Origin: Tenodera sinensis
Lineage: Eukaryota; Arthropoda; Insecta; Mantodea; Mantidae
Direction of reading: 5' to 3'
Assembly: GCA_030765045.1 (NCBI GenBank)
Contig: CM060962.1
Span: 161,578,472 to 161,642,471, forward strand
Length of the DNA stretch: 64,000 nucleotides
Position numbers and translations under genes: made by a program. This document shows positions 22,291 through 33,500 of the stretch, in pieces. Position 1 is the first letter of the stretch; every line of letters starts with the position of its first letter. Under the pieces are notes generated by a model. It did no database searches, was not told the origin of the DNA, and worked only from the letters and a program-made list of their open reading frames with translations.

Positions 22291-23039
22291 TAATGTAAAT
22301 ACTCATCAGTTGAGTAATAACATTTTTCAATTAAAAATTGCTTGAGATGTTTTTTGAAACGGTGAATGGAATTTATATTTTTTATTTCAATAGGTAACAG
22401 CCCGGAAGATACTTCATTCTACAATAGGTAATTTGTTGTAAAATTTAATGCCTCCATAGTAAAAACTATTTTCAAACAATTTTTTGTTTTTGGGGTTGTA
22501 TGTAATTTTGCTTTCTCTCTTGTGTTATGGGTTGTCATTTGAATTTGAATTTATTGAATACTAGAGCATATACATCTTGCGCTGCCCATGAACTTGAGCT
22601 CCCTGGCTCTTCTGTCTTTGGACAAGCCCTCTGAGGTTCTCTACATTTGACGTGTGCTATTTATTATTCAGCTATAATTTATTAGCCTTACTCAAACCTG
22701 TCTTTTGTCTTTTAATTCACTTATTTTCACCAAATTCTCCTTTTCCTTTTCCTAAGCTTATTATTACTTTAAATATCCCATTCCAATCTAAAATTTAATT
22801 TCCCCCTCTTTACTTGTTTCATGATAATTTACTAACAATTTCCTACACCACACGGGTTCACTTTCTTATCTCTTTCACTTCCACATTCTTTTCCTCACTT
22901 CACTTTCACTTATAATACCTACTTGGCTTTATCCCTAAACTTTTGTTTCCCTGCCTCCTTCCAACCCTGAACCATTTCACTTAGTCACTTTCTCTTCCAT
23001 GTCGCGCTACACTGATCACCAAATTCCCCTCTTTTTTTG
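22291..23039. other. unassigned AT- and pyrimidine-rich DNA
   Basis: No coding region recognised. Much of 22640-23040 is C/T-rich on the plus strand. Confidence 0.45.
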
Positions 23040-26000
23040 GCTTCCTATATATTAACACATGTTCATTATCCGAGGGTTGTCATTTGATCCACAACAAGAT
23101 TGAAGGCAACCAAACATGTGCTCAATGGGATCCTGGTTGAGGGTTCTGGTTTCAAGAAAGGTAAAGCCCTTTTCCTTCAGCTTATGCCACATTTGCATAC
23201 CATTCAAGGTGGCAATCCAGCCAGGTGGACTGAATACTTTGACAGAAGCTGCTGGAATCCTAACTTTCACTGCTGTCAGCAATCTTTTCAGAAACTGTAA
23301 ACCATCAACTTTGGCAACAACTTGATTGCAAAACTGAAGGTGCAAATCTTCTCTGCTGCTCACATCCACATGACATCTTAGGTTTCCTGGACCTCTCCTT
23401 TGATCTCCCATTGCAGCTATCCAAGAGCTTGCTCATGAAAGAACAAAGCACTGAAGTTCCAACGGCAGAGGGTCTTGGTGTTTTGCCTAAGAAATACAAC
23501 AACCTGTTACAAAAATGTATTAACACCCCAATAAGTCAATCTTTAGCTCAGCTGACATACTATTAGCATATTTTCACCCACCTATTGCAGAAAAATTGAA
23601 GTGAGGATAACAACATTCGTTAATTGTTAAAATTATGTTTCACAAATGAAATAAGCTGTCCCCTCTTATGAGAGCAACATTAGAACACAAAGTGAATAAC
23701 AAAATGCTTAAAACAAATTTTCTGATTTAGAATTTTTATTTTATCATATTGTTTATTACTACATGTTTCAAAGGATCTTATCAAATGAGATTATGTCTAT
23801 TTTTGAGTGCCATGAGACTGTCAAAGAATGAGATGCTTGCAGTATGGTCATATTGTTTCTCACTAATGGGAAGTGCCATGACATATTTATATGGGTCTTA
23901 ATGTTTACAATTCAAAGTTTAAATGTCTCAGTAGTTGCTTAAGTTTCAATAGAGCAGGCATAAATTTGTGCAATGGCTTTACATGTTGAACTTTGTGGCT
24001 AGTCAAAGAGGCAGGTATTGCAAAGCCAGGCTTGAAATATTATTGTTAGGGATATCCATTTTTTAAAATAAGCAGCAAAGAAAGAGAGAAATCAATTTGA
24101 TTTAAAAAATGCTCAATTTACTTTTAAAATGTGTGTTGTAGGCAAAGAAGTGAGGTACTTGTATTACCTTGCATTTGACATTGTGCAAGTGAGAGAAAAT
24201 GAAGGAGGGAGGCTAACGAAGTGGCAACACATAGTAACAGCACCTGACCTGCTAGAGTACAAAACTCTTCCATTTGAAAGGTGCTGCATAGCATACCACA
24301 GATGTATTACATGTATAATTGTGTGGCAGTGGTACAGGCAGGATTTCCTATTTTTGGGTAAGGGAGGATATCAGCAATGGGTTTTACTACTTTTTTACTG
24401 CTATTTTTATTTTGGCTCTCCTTTTGTGATAATAGTGGTCCTGAGGCAACATTGGTGAGTATGAAGAGTTCAATTATCACTGCAATAATTTTCTCTTTCT
24501 ATTTATTAGGTATTTGGACATAAACAAGCAATAAATATACAAATATTGTTAAGATGCTTAGTTATCCTTCTACAGCAGATTATTTAATTTAATAGTTTAT
24601 TTGCTTGAAGATGCTTCAACTCCTATAAAATTTAACAGACTTACACAATTATCTACTGAGGGAAACTTGACTACTACAGCAATAGTGTAACGGATGCAAT
24701 AAAGGTCTGTTATAACTCATATGGATGATAACACCTGATATTATTTATTTGCATAAAGCTGTTAACCATTAGTTAGGAGCAGCATTTTTAGTATTAGGAC
24801 CTACCATTAGCAACAAGGGAGTAAATGGCACCTGCCATTTTCAGGCTGTACACCTGTGCTGCCAATTTGACCATTTCTGAAGCTCTTTTAGGTTCTAAGT
24901 GCTGTCATGTGACAGTATGTAGAAGTCTAAAGAGGCTAAGCTCATCAAGCACAAAAGCATCTTAAATCTCTCTCCAAGATGCTTTCAGTGGTACCATTGG
25001 CTCACCTCCAATCTCCTCATACAGCAGCACATCAGACTCCAGAAGCCTGTTTCTTACGCATGGTGGGGTGGATCAAAGTGTCAACCACCTCCTGTCCTCT
25101 GTATGAAAAGACTGGATTCTGAAAAGAACTGCCCAAAGCTTTCACTGCTTTTAGATTGTTTATGCCCATGTCAGACTGTGGTCACAACTTGCAAGCCAAG
25201 CATTAATTAAAGCCTCGAGTGCTTCTTTTAAGATCTCAGCCAGATCTTCAGCTTTTACTGGACCTTTACTGAAGTAGAATGCAACAGGCTGTATCCATTT
25301 TTTATGCAGGCCCTGGACCACAAATACAAATGCATGGTTTGCTACCACATTGGAAACACCCGCAATGCCCTTGTCTTCATAGCCCATTATCCTGTCTGAC
25401 TTAGAGCTATAATCTACATGTTTCCTAATGGACACCTCATCAAACATTAGGGAACATACACAGTTTAGCTCTTCAAAATGAGACACAGTCTGATGTAGAA
25501 TACTGAACATATGATTACTTATGCCAGAGAAGAAAGGAGTACATTATAGCATGGTGCATATGGATCTTTTTGAAGACAGGAAATAAGGCTCTAAGAGCAT
25601 TATAGTCCTTAGGGGAACATTTGTAAAGGACTAGGGCTTGTGATTTGTCTTTAGTCCACCTGCGACCTTTTGGTAAATGCTTTGCATTTCTCATCTGTGC
25701 AGCAAAAAGCTTTGCAGAAGTTGCAGATGTGGACTTTGAAAGAAACTCTAATATTCTAAACTCTGTGTTTTTAACCTATTGTAGAGCTCTTTCAAAGTCA
25801 ATGTCTGGTTACGAAACTTCCTTTTCGAATTCCAATAGTGTTTCCTTAGTTTTGTTAATCTGCTGAAAAGAAATGTTTTTTCTTGGAGTCAACTCCTGCC
25901 TAGACACCTGAATTTCTGCTAAAGTTGCACTTCTCCTTTTTGACTGATACCTATGTGTTTACAGGTGTACTAACTGCAGGTACAGCTGTAAGTACACCTT

Positions 26001-26340
26001 CACAGATAGAAAAATCAAGTGGTGTAGCCAAAGCAACTGAGGCAGCATTAGAAGACTGCTGGGACTGAAAAAGATGGACAGCACTACAAGGTCTGGTGTA
26101 AGTTATTAGGGATGTAGTTGAACAGGATGCATAAACATCGACACAGTCACTATTCACATTGCTTACTTCAGCTGAAGCAGCAAGAGTAGCCAAGACTGGC
26201 CCTGGAGATGCAGGCAGTGCACCATGCCTCAATACTTGACGCAGTTCATCCTGGAACTGGTGAGATTCAAAATGACACCACCCTCCTCTGATTTTCCTGC
26301 AGGTTTAGGTCTCTGCAGAATTGTGCCCATATGGAATACC
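23040..26340 (-). pseudogene. P-element/THAP9-like transposase, decayed, with introns
   Basis: Blocks appear in the right order on the minus strand. First is a THAP-domain C-terminus (CHFESHQF ... VLRHGALPAS, about 26270-26210). Next is RWTKDKSQALVLYKCSPK followed by ALRALFPVF (about 25660-25580). The RNase-H-like core follows (LMFDEVSIRKHVDYSSKSD, GIAGVSNVVANHAFVFVVQG, WIQPVAFYFSKG; 25510-25160) and then VVTTVCDMGINNLKAVKALG (about 25190-25130). After that come MVKLAAQVYSLKMAGAIYSL (about 24890-24810) and the C-terminus (FLETRTLNQDPIEHMFGCLQ ... GSNDNP; 23170-23050). P-element transposase cuts DNA using GTP as cofactor. MFDEVS holds the expected first catalytic Asp. Acceptor-like ttaatttcag at about 26341 and donor-like aatg|gtaggt at about 24800 suggest introns. 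In-frame stops show decay. TIRs were not found; a dead domesticated copy is an alternative. Confidence 0.8.
23530..24790. other. non-coding stretch inside the P-like gene
   Basis: This 1.26-kb gap between the KLAAQ block and the C-terminal block starts at a donor-like gtaggt (minus strand) and has no P-element homology I can see. It may be an intron, an inserted repeat, or both. The plus frame 24129-24458 has no recognisable domain. Confidence 0.4.
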
Positions 26341-27596
26341 TGAAATTAAATGTAAATAAGCTTCTAAAAGCACAAAACAATAATGTTTGTAATATCAGCT
26401 ATAAATACACTTTACCATGATTTTTTTTCTCTCCTAGGGATGATAATTCTGGACGTGTGAAAGTTTACAACCTCAACACATATCACACTATTTTTAATTA
26501 CAAATTAGAAGTCTGCTTGCACCACATGTGCAAGCAAGCAAACAGGCATGTACACACACACCAGTACCGAGTGGGTAGTAATCCATTAATACAAACATAA
26601 CATGCTGCAGAGCAAAATTAATTACTCTGCACCGAGCTATGTAGTCCCTATATCTGAAAACCATGTGCAATGGGCAGTGGACATGCACAGTTAAGGCTTA
26701 CTACTGGTATAAAGAGCACCCTTAATCTTATGTTAAGGGACTGAGAAACTTCAAAGAAAACTGGAAACAGATAAGTGAAAAAAACTCATGGTACAGTGGA
26801 ATTTAAGGGCCCCTAGGTCATTTGGGCAAAATACTCATGGTGATAATGAAGGCACATTCAATGTGTTCTGCAATGATTTGGAATCACTAAAGGTGCATTC
26901 AAACACAACAGAGATAAAAGTTGCCATTAAGTTTGTAATATTAATAAGTTTGGTGCAAAACTTGGGAATATATTTTATGACAATAATGTATATCAAATGT
27001 TGGAATGGGCAGTATAGCATTACATTTCACACAAAAATATCTCAAGATGTTTTACTATTAATGCTTTCAGTGAATCTGTAGCACACAACCCAGCACAATA
27101 TACAACTATTTATAAGCAGATGGCCTAGTCTCTTTTCTATCAACACAGATATCTGTGGTCAACTGAACAGTAAGTGAAATTTTAAACCATTGTAGTTTAA
27201 GAGTGACATGGCCTTAAGTCAAAGAATATAAAAAGAATATACAAACAATTTGATGAAAAGGTTGCAAATCAACATAACAGTTCCCAAATATTATCATGCA
27301 CTATCTTGCACAAAAGTAAACACCCAACTTCAGTGAGACCTGCGTAATGGGTCACCTAATTCTCAGGTGCTCCTAAATAGATGGTATGAGAATGAAATTT
27401 GTCATATATGTATGCTTACTTTGCTGTTCAGAGGGGATGGCAGCCATTGGCTCACCTTGAAACTTTGAAAAGCAATATTTGAGCAATCAGTCTAAATTAA
27501 AGCGTAAATATTGCAAATTCAACGTTACGTCTGCAGAAAATATGTAACTATCGGGTTATGATTAAATAGTGAACCAGAGGTAAAAAATTATGCCAG
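26341..27596. other. unassigned DNA upstream of the P-like transposase
   Basis: Should hold the N-terminal half of the THAP domain if the element is complete, but I could not find its C-x2-4-C motif on the minus strand. Confidence 0.4.
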
Positions 27597-27609
27597 TGTT
27601 GAGCTCTTT

Positions 27610-27887
27610 TTTTTTTTTGTTCCATTTATATCCCGCCTTTAACTGCAGAGGTCATATCGGCAGCCTTGCCTATTGACAGATGGTGTTACATGTTTAATGG
27701 TGGGTTTTTTGATTTTTTGGGGTTTTTATACTTTGAATTCACACTTTCATTCATACTTCCAGACTCAGGGAAGGATGAGGAATGATCTTGGCTGGAGAAA
27801 AATTCCTACCCCCCCCTGCCGGGAATCGAACCTGGACCAATAGTACAGCAGGCAGGTGCTCTACCAACTGCGCCACGGGGCCAGCCT
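27610..27887 (-). mobile_element. tRNA-derived SINE, full length with 13-bp duplication
   Basis: Perfect target duplication tgttgagctcttt at 27597-27609 and 27888-27900. On the minus strand the head reads ctggccccgtggcgcagttg gtagagcacctgcctgctgt with A box TGGCGCAGTTGG and B box GGTTCGATTCC, then a tRNA-unrelated body, and ends in an A-run (T-run on the plus strand). This is a different family from the SINEs at 10-11 kb and 32.6 kb. Confidence 0.9.
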
Positions 27888-28109
27888 TGTTGAGCTCTTT
27901 GTTTACCAAAGTAAGCTTAATAATCCACACTCAATTCCCGTACTCAGAGTTAGCTGAGAGTGTTAAAACGAGTTAACGCGGACCAAGAGTGGTTCTGTGA
28001 ACCTGGATTGAATCCTACGGACTGCCGAATCCCCTCTCCCCCTCCTTCCTTTCTATCTTAACGGGAAGATCATCATTTATGTAACCTGCGCCAAATATAA
28101 AAATATTGC

Positions 28110-29575
28110 CATGACTATCCTACAATGGAAAATATGTGGAATAACCAGAGCTAGAACTTTTGCTCAATAAAAATTAGCCTTTGGTCGCATCTTTGCAAGA
28201 GGCTAAGAAGCATCCACAAGACGTTTTACAACTAAGACGATACACCCGAGTATGGTGTGATGTTACACCAAAAGAGGGGATTCTGGCACATGGCGGTGCT
28301 ATGACGCTTGTCAGAGAAGAGTATATATATAATATCTACTCTTAGGGTCAGACATACAATCAGTCGTCGTAAGGATTCCACTGCCAACCATCCAGTTTAC
28401 CATTTGTAACATATATTTGCCTATGTCCTAGGACTCTTCTCTCATTGATTTAGAAGATCTAATTTCCCAGTTACCAACACTGTTTCTGGTGGTGGGAGAC
28501 TTCAATGCGCACTGCCCACTTTGGGGTTCAAGTCGTGCTTGTAAGATAGGCCAACTCATTGCTGATTTCATGGACAATTACAACCTAGCTCTCCTCAACA
28601 CCGGAGAGCCTACATTTCTTTCAGACTCCTTCAATAGTTGATCTTGAAATTTGTTCACCACAGTTGGAACTTTCCTTACAATGGAACATCATGTATGACT
28701 TACACTCTAGCGACCAATTTTCATGTCTTATTAGTCTCTTAATGCAAGATACATGTTGCCTACGTATGCCTACATGGTGCTTACACCATGCCAACTGGAA
28801 CCTTTAAATCCAGTTGGCTGTGTTTAATTACGAGCACGACTCAGTGAATGATTTAGCACAGCATCTCAGAAGGGGATTCTTTTGGCTGCTGAGTAATCTG
28901 TTCTGATATCAAATTCCCACCCCCATCAATTTCCTGCCCCTCGATAGACAGATGAATGGCGGAATGCCATTTGTGCTCAAAAGCGTACTCTTAGGACTTT
29001 TCAATGTCACCCTATACTGGATAACCTAATTCAACAGAACAAAATGTGTGCTAGGTCCACACAAACTATTGAGGATAGCAAGAAAGCATCATGGAGCAAG
29101 TTCATTTAACCGACATATACCTTTCTCAGTTGTATGGGATAAGTTAATGTGTGTATCTGGTAAATCGACCCACATGCCAATTGCGGTCCTTAAAACAGCT
29201 ACAAGCACTGTTGTTGATTTATTTGATTGGCCAACACCCTTGGCAGTGCTTTTGTGCAAGTGTCTAACTTAGATAACTATTCCATTGAGTTCCTTCCAAT
29301 TAAGACTCAGGTGAAACCTCAAGGCTTCGCATTTCGTTCTAGAAGCGTAGAAGATTAAAATCGCCTTTTCACGTTCTCCTTCATCTTTGAGATTATTCAC
29401 ACTGGGACCTGACAGTATTCACATATAAATGTTACAACAGCTCTCTAGTAAAGGAAAGACATTCCTGCTCTAGGTCTCTAATTGTGTTTGGATTGACAGT
29501 AATGTTCCAGAAAAGTGGCAGGAGGCCTTCGGGGTACTCATTTTGAAAGCTGCGTTAAATTCAACAGGATGATTT
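28110..29575 (+). pseudogene. heavily decayed LINE: endonuclease and start of RT
   Basis: The start has MTILQWKICGITRAR. The endonuclease core is clear at about 28380-28620: IQFTICNIYLP, FLVVGDFNAHCPLWGSS, IGQLIADFMDNYNLALLNTG. Much later come LGPDSIHI..LQQLSSKGK (about 29400-29460) and VPEKWQEAFGVLILKA (about 29505-29550), matching the first RT blocks of I/Jockey-like elements. Many stops and frame changes interrupt it, and the catalytic RT core and RNase H are missing. It is the most eroded LINE in the window. Confidence 0.75.
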
Positions 29576-29639
29576 AATATTTTTTAATTAGTGAACAAGA
29601 AATTCTAAATTCATAGTTCCTGAAGCTCTCCTGGTTATA

Positions 29640-30660
29640 AATATGGTCCAAGAGTATTTTGGAAAGTGAAAGATGTGGAAAAAAAGGAACTGAGAAAAAT
29701 GGTCCAAAATGATCCAAGACTGATGAAAGGAAGTGGAAGGAGAAAAAGAGAGAAGCACAAATAAGTAAAATGACCTTGCCTCACAAATATGGAAGCTACA
29801 AATCTCAGACGTTGGGTAAAGCATTTAGGAAGGTGAAGAAACGCATTGCCAAAGAGCCCAAGGAAGAAAACAGCAGTGGTAAAGAAACTCATTTATGATG
29901 TATTTCCACTTTTGAACATACCCCTTAACCAGAGGACCGATTAAACAGTCTGAAATGCAGTTAGATCCAAAAGAATCATAATAAAATCAGCATAAGTTTT
30001 CTGTAAGTGCACTAATAAATTAGCACTAATATAAATGTTCTTCATTTGTCCAGCAAAGATATTGGTGACAGTAAACAGGCACAGTCTGATGGATAGCAGA
30101 AAGTGTAACCAATACAGAGACTGCACTCGAAGCATTACTTCGAAGGTTTGTCAGAGAATAGCATTTATGTCGGATGTACAAGTGACTCAACAAAAGTGAC
30201 TTTTCATTCGTTCGAGAGATGTATACTCAAATGCTGGCAGTTAAGATTTGAGTTCTAAGTCTAAGTACAGCAGAAGTTCAGCTCAAGCTCAGAAGTATTG
30301 GAGCATGAGAGTGACAAGCAAACCACTCATAATTTTAAAAAGGTACATTTGTATTGGTTGAGTCTGACAGTTCAAAAGTATCAAACAAAAAAAAATGTGA
30401 ACTATCACTATGTAGCCCTGACTCAGTAAAATGTTGACGAAGATTTAGATGTTGAAGTAATGTGTTTAAGAATATATAATAAAGGAAAAGGTAAGACTTT
30501 CATAGCTAATGAAAGGGATGTTCCAGATGTAAAACTCCCATAAATACTACAGATTCTGTCTTCTCCAAAGCTGAAACACAGAGCCAGAGTATATTTTGAA
30601 GTCTCAAAAGCAGTTCCTATTTTTGAAAAACCATAAAAAGCATGTTATTAATGGATCTTT
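29640..30660 (+). pseudogene. possible decayed transposase-like protein (LPKSPRKK type)
   Basis: Plus-strand fragments read YGPRVFWKVKDVEKKELRKM, GSGRRKREKHK, RNALPKSPRKKTAVVKKLIY (about 29640-29900), then EDLDVEVMCLRIYNKGKGKT and ERDVPDVKLP (about 30436-30545). I know LPKSPRKK-like and C-terminal VxVMxL...GKT blocks from multi-copy uncharacterised insect proteins. Whether the two parts belong together, and what the protein did, is inference. Confidence 0.3.
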
Positions 30661-31565
30661 CTAGTCTACTAAGGATTGATATCATTTTTATATTTAGAAA
30701 TATTTACAGTACACAGTAGTTATACCTTTTTCAGTATATATATGTTACAAATTCTTGTATAAGTTTGATAGGTGGATAAACAAGAATAAAATATGTAACT
30801 TGATCTTGATATAAGTAATTGTAAGGGAAAAAAAAAAGGTTTTTTATAAAATAGATACATTTTGCAAGAAGTTTGCTTTCTTCTTTTTAGAGCAATTAAA
30901 TAAAAGCTTGTTTTTAAAATTTTTTTACTATTGATTTTTAAACTAAAGACTAAAAATATTTTTTATTTTATTTGTATTCTTCTCAGCAAGCCCTTTCATT
31001 TGATACCCATTTCACGGGAGTACATAAAATATAACTAGACTGCCATTGTGGATGATCTGCCATATTGGATTGAGAATGACATATAGCTAACCATGCACTG
31101 TCATCCAAACTAAACATGTATGCAAAATTTCAGCACAATTGGTTGAGGATAACTGCTTTGAAATTCAGTTGCAAAATTTGGCCCAAACAAACAAACACAC
31201 ACTGTGAGTTGAATAAAAGCTTGTAAAATTAAATTTTGAGCTAATTAAAGTAAGTAAGACAGCAGTTATCTGTTTTCCTAAAACTGTTCCACAAATACAT
31301 GTGATAAGTAGGCTTTGGACACAGTTGCTGTTTTGTTGCACTTGGCTGGAAAATGGCTACGTATGCACAGGGTTTCACTGCTACCTTCCCCTCCCCAAGC
31401 AACGCCTGCCGTTCACCCTAAGCACTTGCTTGTAAACAATGTACCGGTCAGTATACCAGAAGTGCACCTACCCTAAATGCATGTCCGAAGCCTAGTGATA
31501 AGAGATGGCCAATTAAAACACTAAACTGTTAGTGATTTTGCACAGTTTAACACAAGTGTAACATA
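30661..31565. other. unassigned DNA with dispersed-repeat phrases
   Basis: The phrases aataaaagcttgt (about 30899 and 31210), gcaaaatttcagcacaattg and ccaaacaaacaaacacacac (about 31180) are typical of dispersed non-coding insect repeats. No boundary or coding region seen. Confidence 0.35.
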
Positions 31566-31689
31566 CACTATCTGATCAAAAGTATCCAGACACCCCTATT
31601 TAATACAGAATTGAATCCTTGATGTCGCAAGAGGTGGACCTGCCACTACAAAAGATGGCAGGGGGTATTGTATTGTCAGTAGATAAGTA

Positions 31690-32277
31690 GTAACATAATG
31701 GGTAAGTCAAGAGAGCTCAGTGACTAAACGTGGACAAATCGGTTGTCACCTGAGTAACAAATCCATCAGGGATATTTCAACTCTTCTAAAGCTATCCAAA
31801 TCAACTATTGATGATGTGATTGTGAAGTGGAAATGTGAAGGAACAACCATAGCTTAATAATGACCAGGCAGACATGTAATGACAGACAAGGATCGTCAAA
31901 CTTTGTCGAAGGTGGTTATAAACAATCACAAGAAATCAATGGAAGGAATAACACGCGAGTTCCATAGTGCCACCAGAAGTCCTGCTAGCACACAATGACG
32001 GTGTGTCAGGAGTTAAAAGGAGTGGGGTACTATGATCGAGCTGCTGCTCATAAGCCAAACATTTCGGTAGTCAATACTAAGCAATGCTTGAGGTGGTGTA
32101 AAGAGCACTACCACTGGACAGCAGAGGACTGAAAATGAGTGATTTGGAGTGATAAATCATGCTATACCCTATGGCAGTCTGATGGAAGGGTTTGGGTTTG
32201 GCAAATGCCATTCTTGATGAGTACTAACAGTGAAGTACGGAGGAGGTAGTGTTATGATACAAGGGTACTTTTCGTGG
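31690..32277 (+). pseudogene. Tc1 transposase, N-terminal part
   Basis: Degraded frames read RELSD, a stop, TWTNRLSPE (first helix-turn-helix), then VLRWCKEHYHWT-like coding (TKQCLRWCKEHYHWTAED, about 32080-32130) and VIWSDKSCYTLW (about 32140-32175), which holds the first catalytic Asp. Then comes DGRVWVWQMPF, where the piggyBac interrupts. Several stops are present. Confidence 0.85.
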
Positions 32278-32552
32278 TTAACCACTTGAGCGATAGCCAT
32301 TTAAACGCTGCACGGCCAGTAATGGATACCCAATACACAATTCAAGGCATTTAAATTGTTAAATGTAAGTAAATATGCTTCGTACATAAACATTCGTATC
32401 TTTGGTATCTATTAAGTTATTTTAATGAAACAAAAACTGGCTTAAAGCTCATTAAAGGCACTACACATCTATTGTAGAAATAAAGAGAGACTGTATCAAC
32501 AAAATGTTTAAATATCACTAATCTTTTCTCTGTAGCAAAAGTCATTCTGTAC

Positions 32553-32756
32553 AAGAGGTGGAATCAGGAACTGAAAAATTCAATGCTATAGCCGGGATAT
32601 GAACCACAGATCTTCTGCTTATCGAGCAGCAGCTTTAACCACTAAGCTACCACGGCCAACTTGCCAGTACAACATTAAATTCTCCAGCTGATTCACACTT
32701 TTTCCCGGTTAGACCACAAGGGAATCTCACACCAGAGATAAATACTACAAAGGTAT
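32553..32756 (-). mobile_element. tRNA-derived SINE inside piggyBac
   Basis: Target duplication tcattctgtac at 32542-32552 and 32757-32767. On the minus strand the A box (TAGCTTAGTGG) and B box (GGTTCATATCC) mark the tRNA head. It is the same family as copies 1 and 2 at 10.3-10.9 kb but ends earlier (...gataaatactacaaagg). Confidence 0.88.
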
Positions 32757-33197
32757 TCATTCTGTACGTCGAATGCACCTAATTTGTGAGTCAGGCTTGT
32801 GTTATGTGTGTACAAATGTATTTACGTATAGCTAGCTAAGCACAATGTTCTCGGCTTCAATGCTTTATTATTCTGTTTATTGCTACGACGCAATCATAGT
32901 GTCTTGTCAACACCTGAGCTGAAAAGAAATCAAACCACTCTGTCAGTGTTTCTTAGAATAACGACACAGCTGAGATTTATGGTACAGCCGTGTAGCTACA
33001 GGGTTCACAGTTTTTTGTTTTAGCTATCAGAAAAGCACATTTGAAAATATTATATCTCAGTTCTAACCATGGCTTCGACTAGCAATGCAGCTAACAGATT
33101 AGCTGGTGTAGGCAATGTCCAGGCTTCAGAAATTACTTCAGATAATGTGAACGACGTTTTACTATATGACAGTGACTTTGATATTGACGGTGAGTTT

Positions 33198-33209
33198 TCA
33201 GATTTTGAG
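33198..33209 (+). repeat. 12-bp target duplication of the nested LINE
   Basis: tcagattttgag, repeated exactly at 39317-39328. Both lie in piggyBac coding sequence and define the LINE limits to the base. Confidence 0.95.
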
Positions 33210-33500
33210 TGAGTGAGTGAGTGAGTGTGTCGGGTTTAAGGGCCCGTCGACAACTTGGTCATTAGGGCCCCGAGTCCAGAAGTAAAATTACATACCGTCA
33301 AGTGTTAAAACATCTCCCATTAAAAACTAAAAATCTACGGTTAAAATAGATAAAAAAACCTCTAAACAACTATTAAAACGTTTCAATTAAAATGCTAAAA
33401 ACAGAAACTTAAAATTGCTACAAAGTAAAAAACACTAAAACGTTAAAAAACCCAAAAATACGGCCATCTAAAAGGCTAAAATCTCTAAAATAAAATATCC

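Noticed and set aside
24129..24458. Plus-strand frame of 109 codons
   Set aside because: No domain, and it lies in a gap of the P-like gene on the other strand.
27780..27880. Possible functional tRNA gene on the minus strand
   Set aside because: A 13-bp target duplication and a T-run place it in a full-length SINE.
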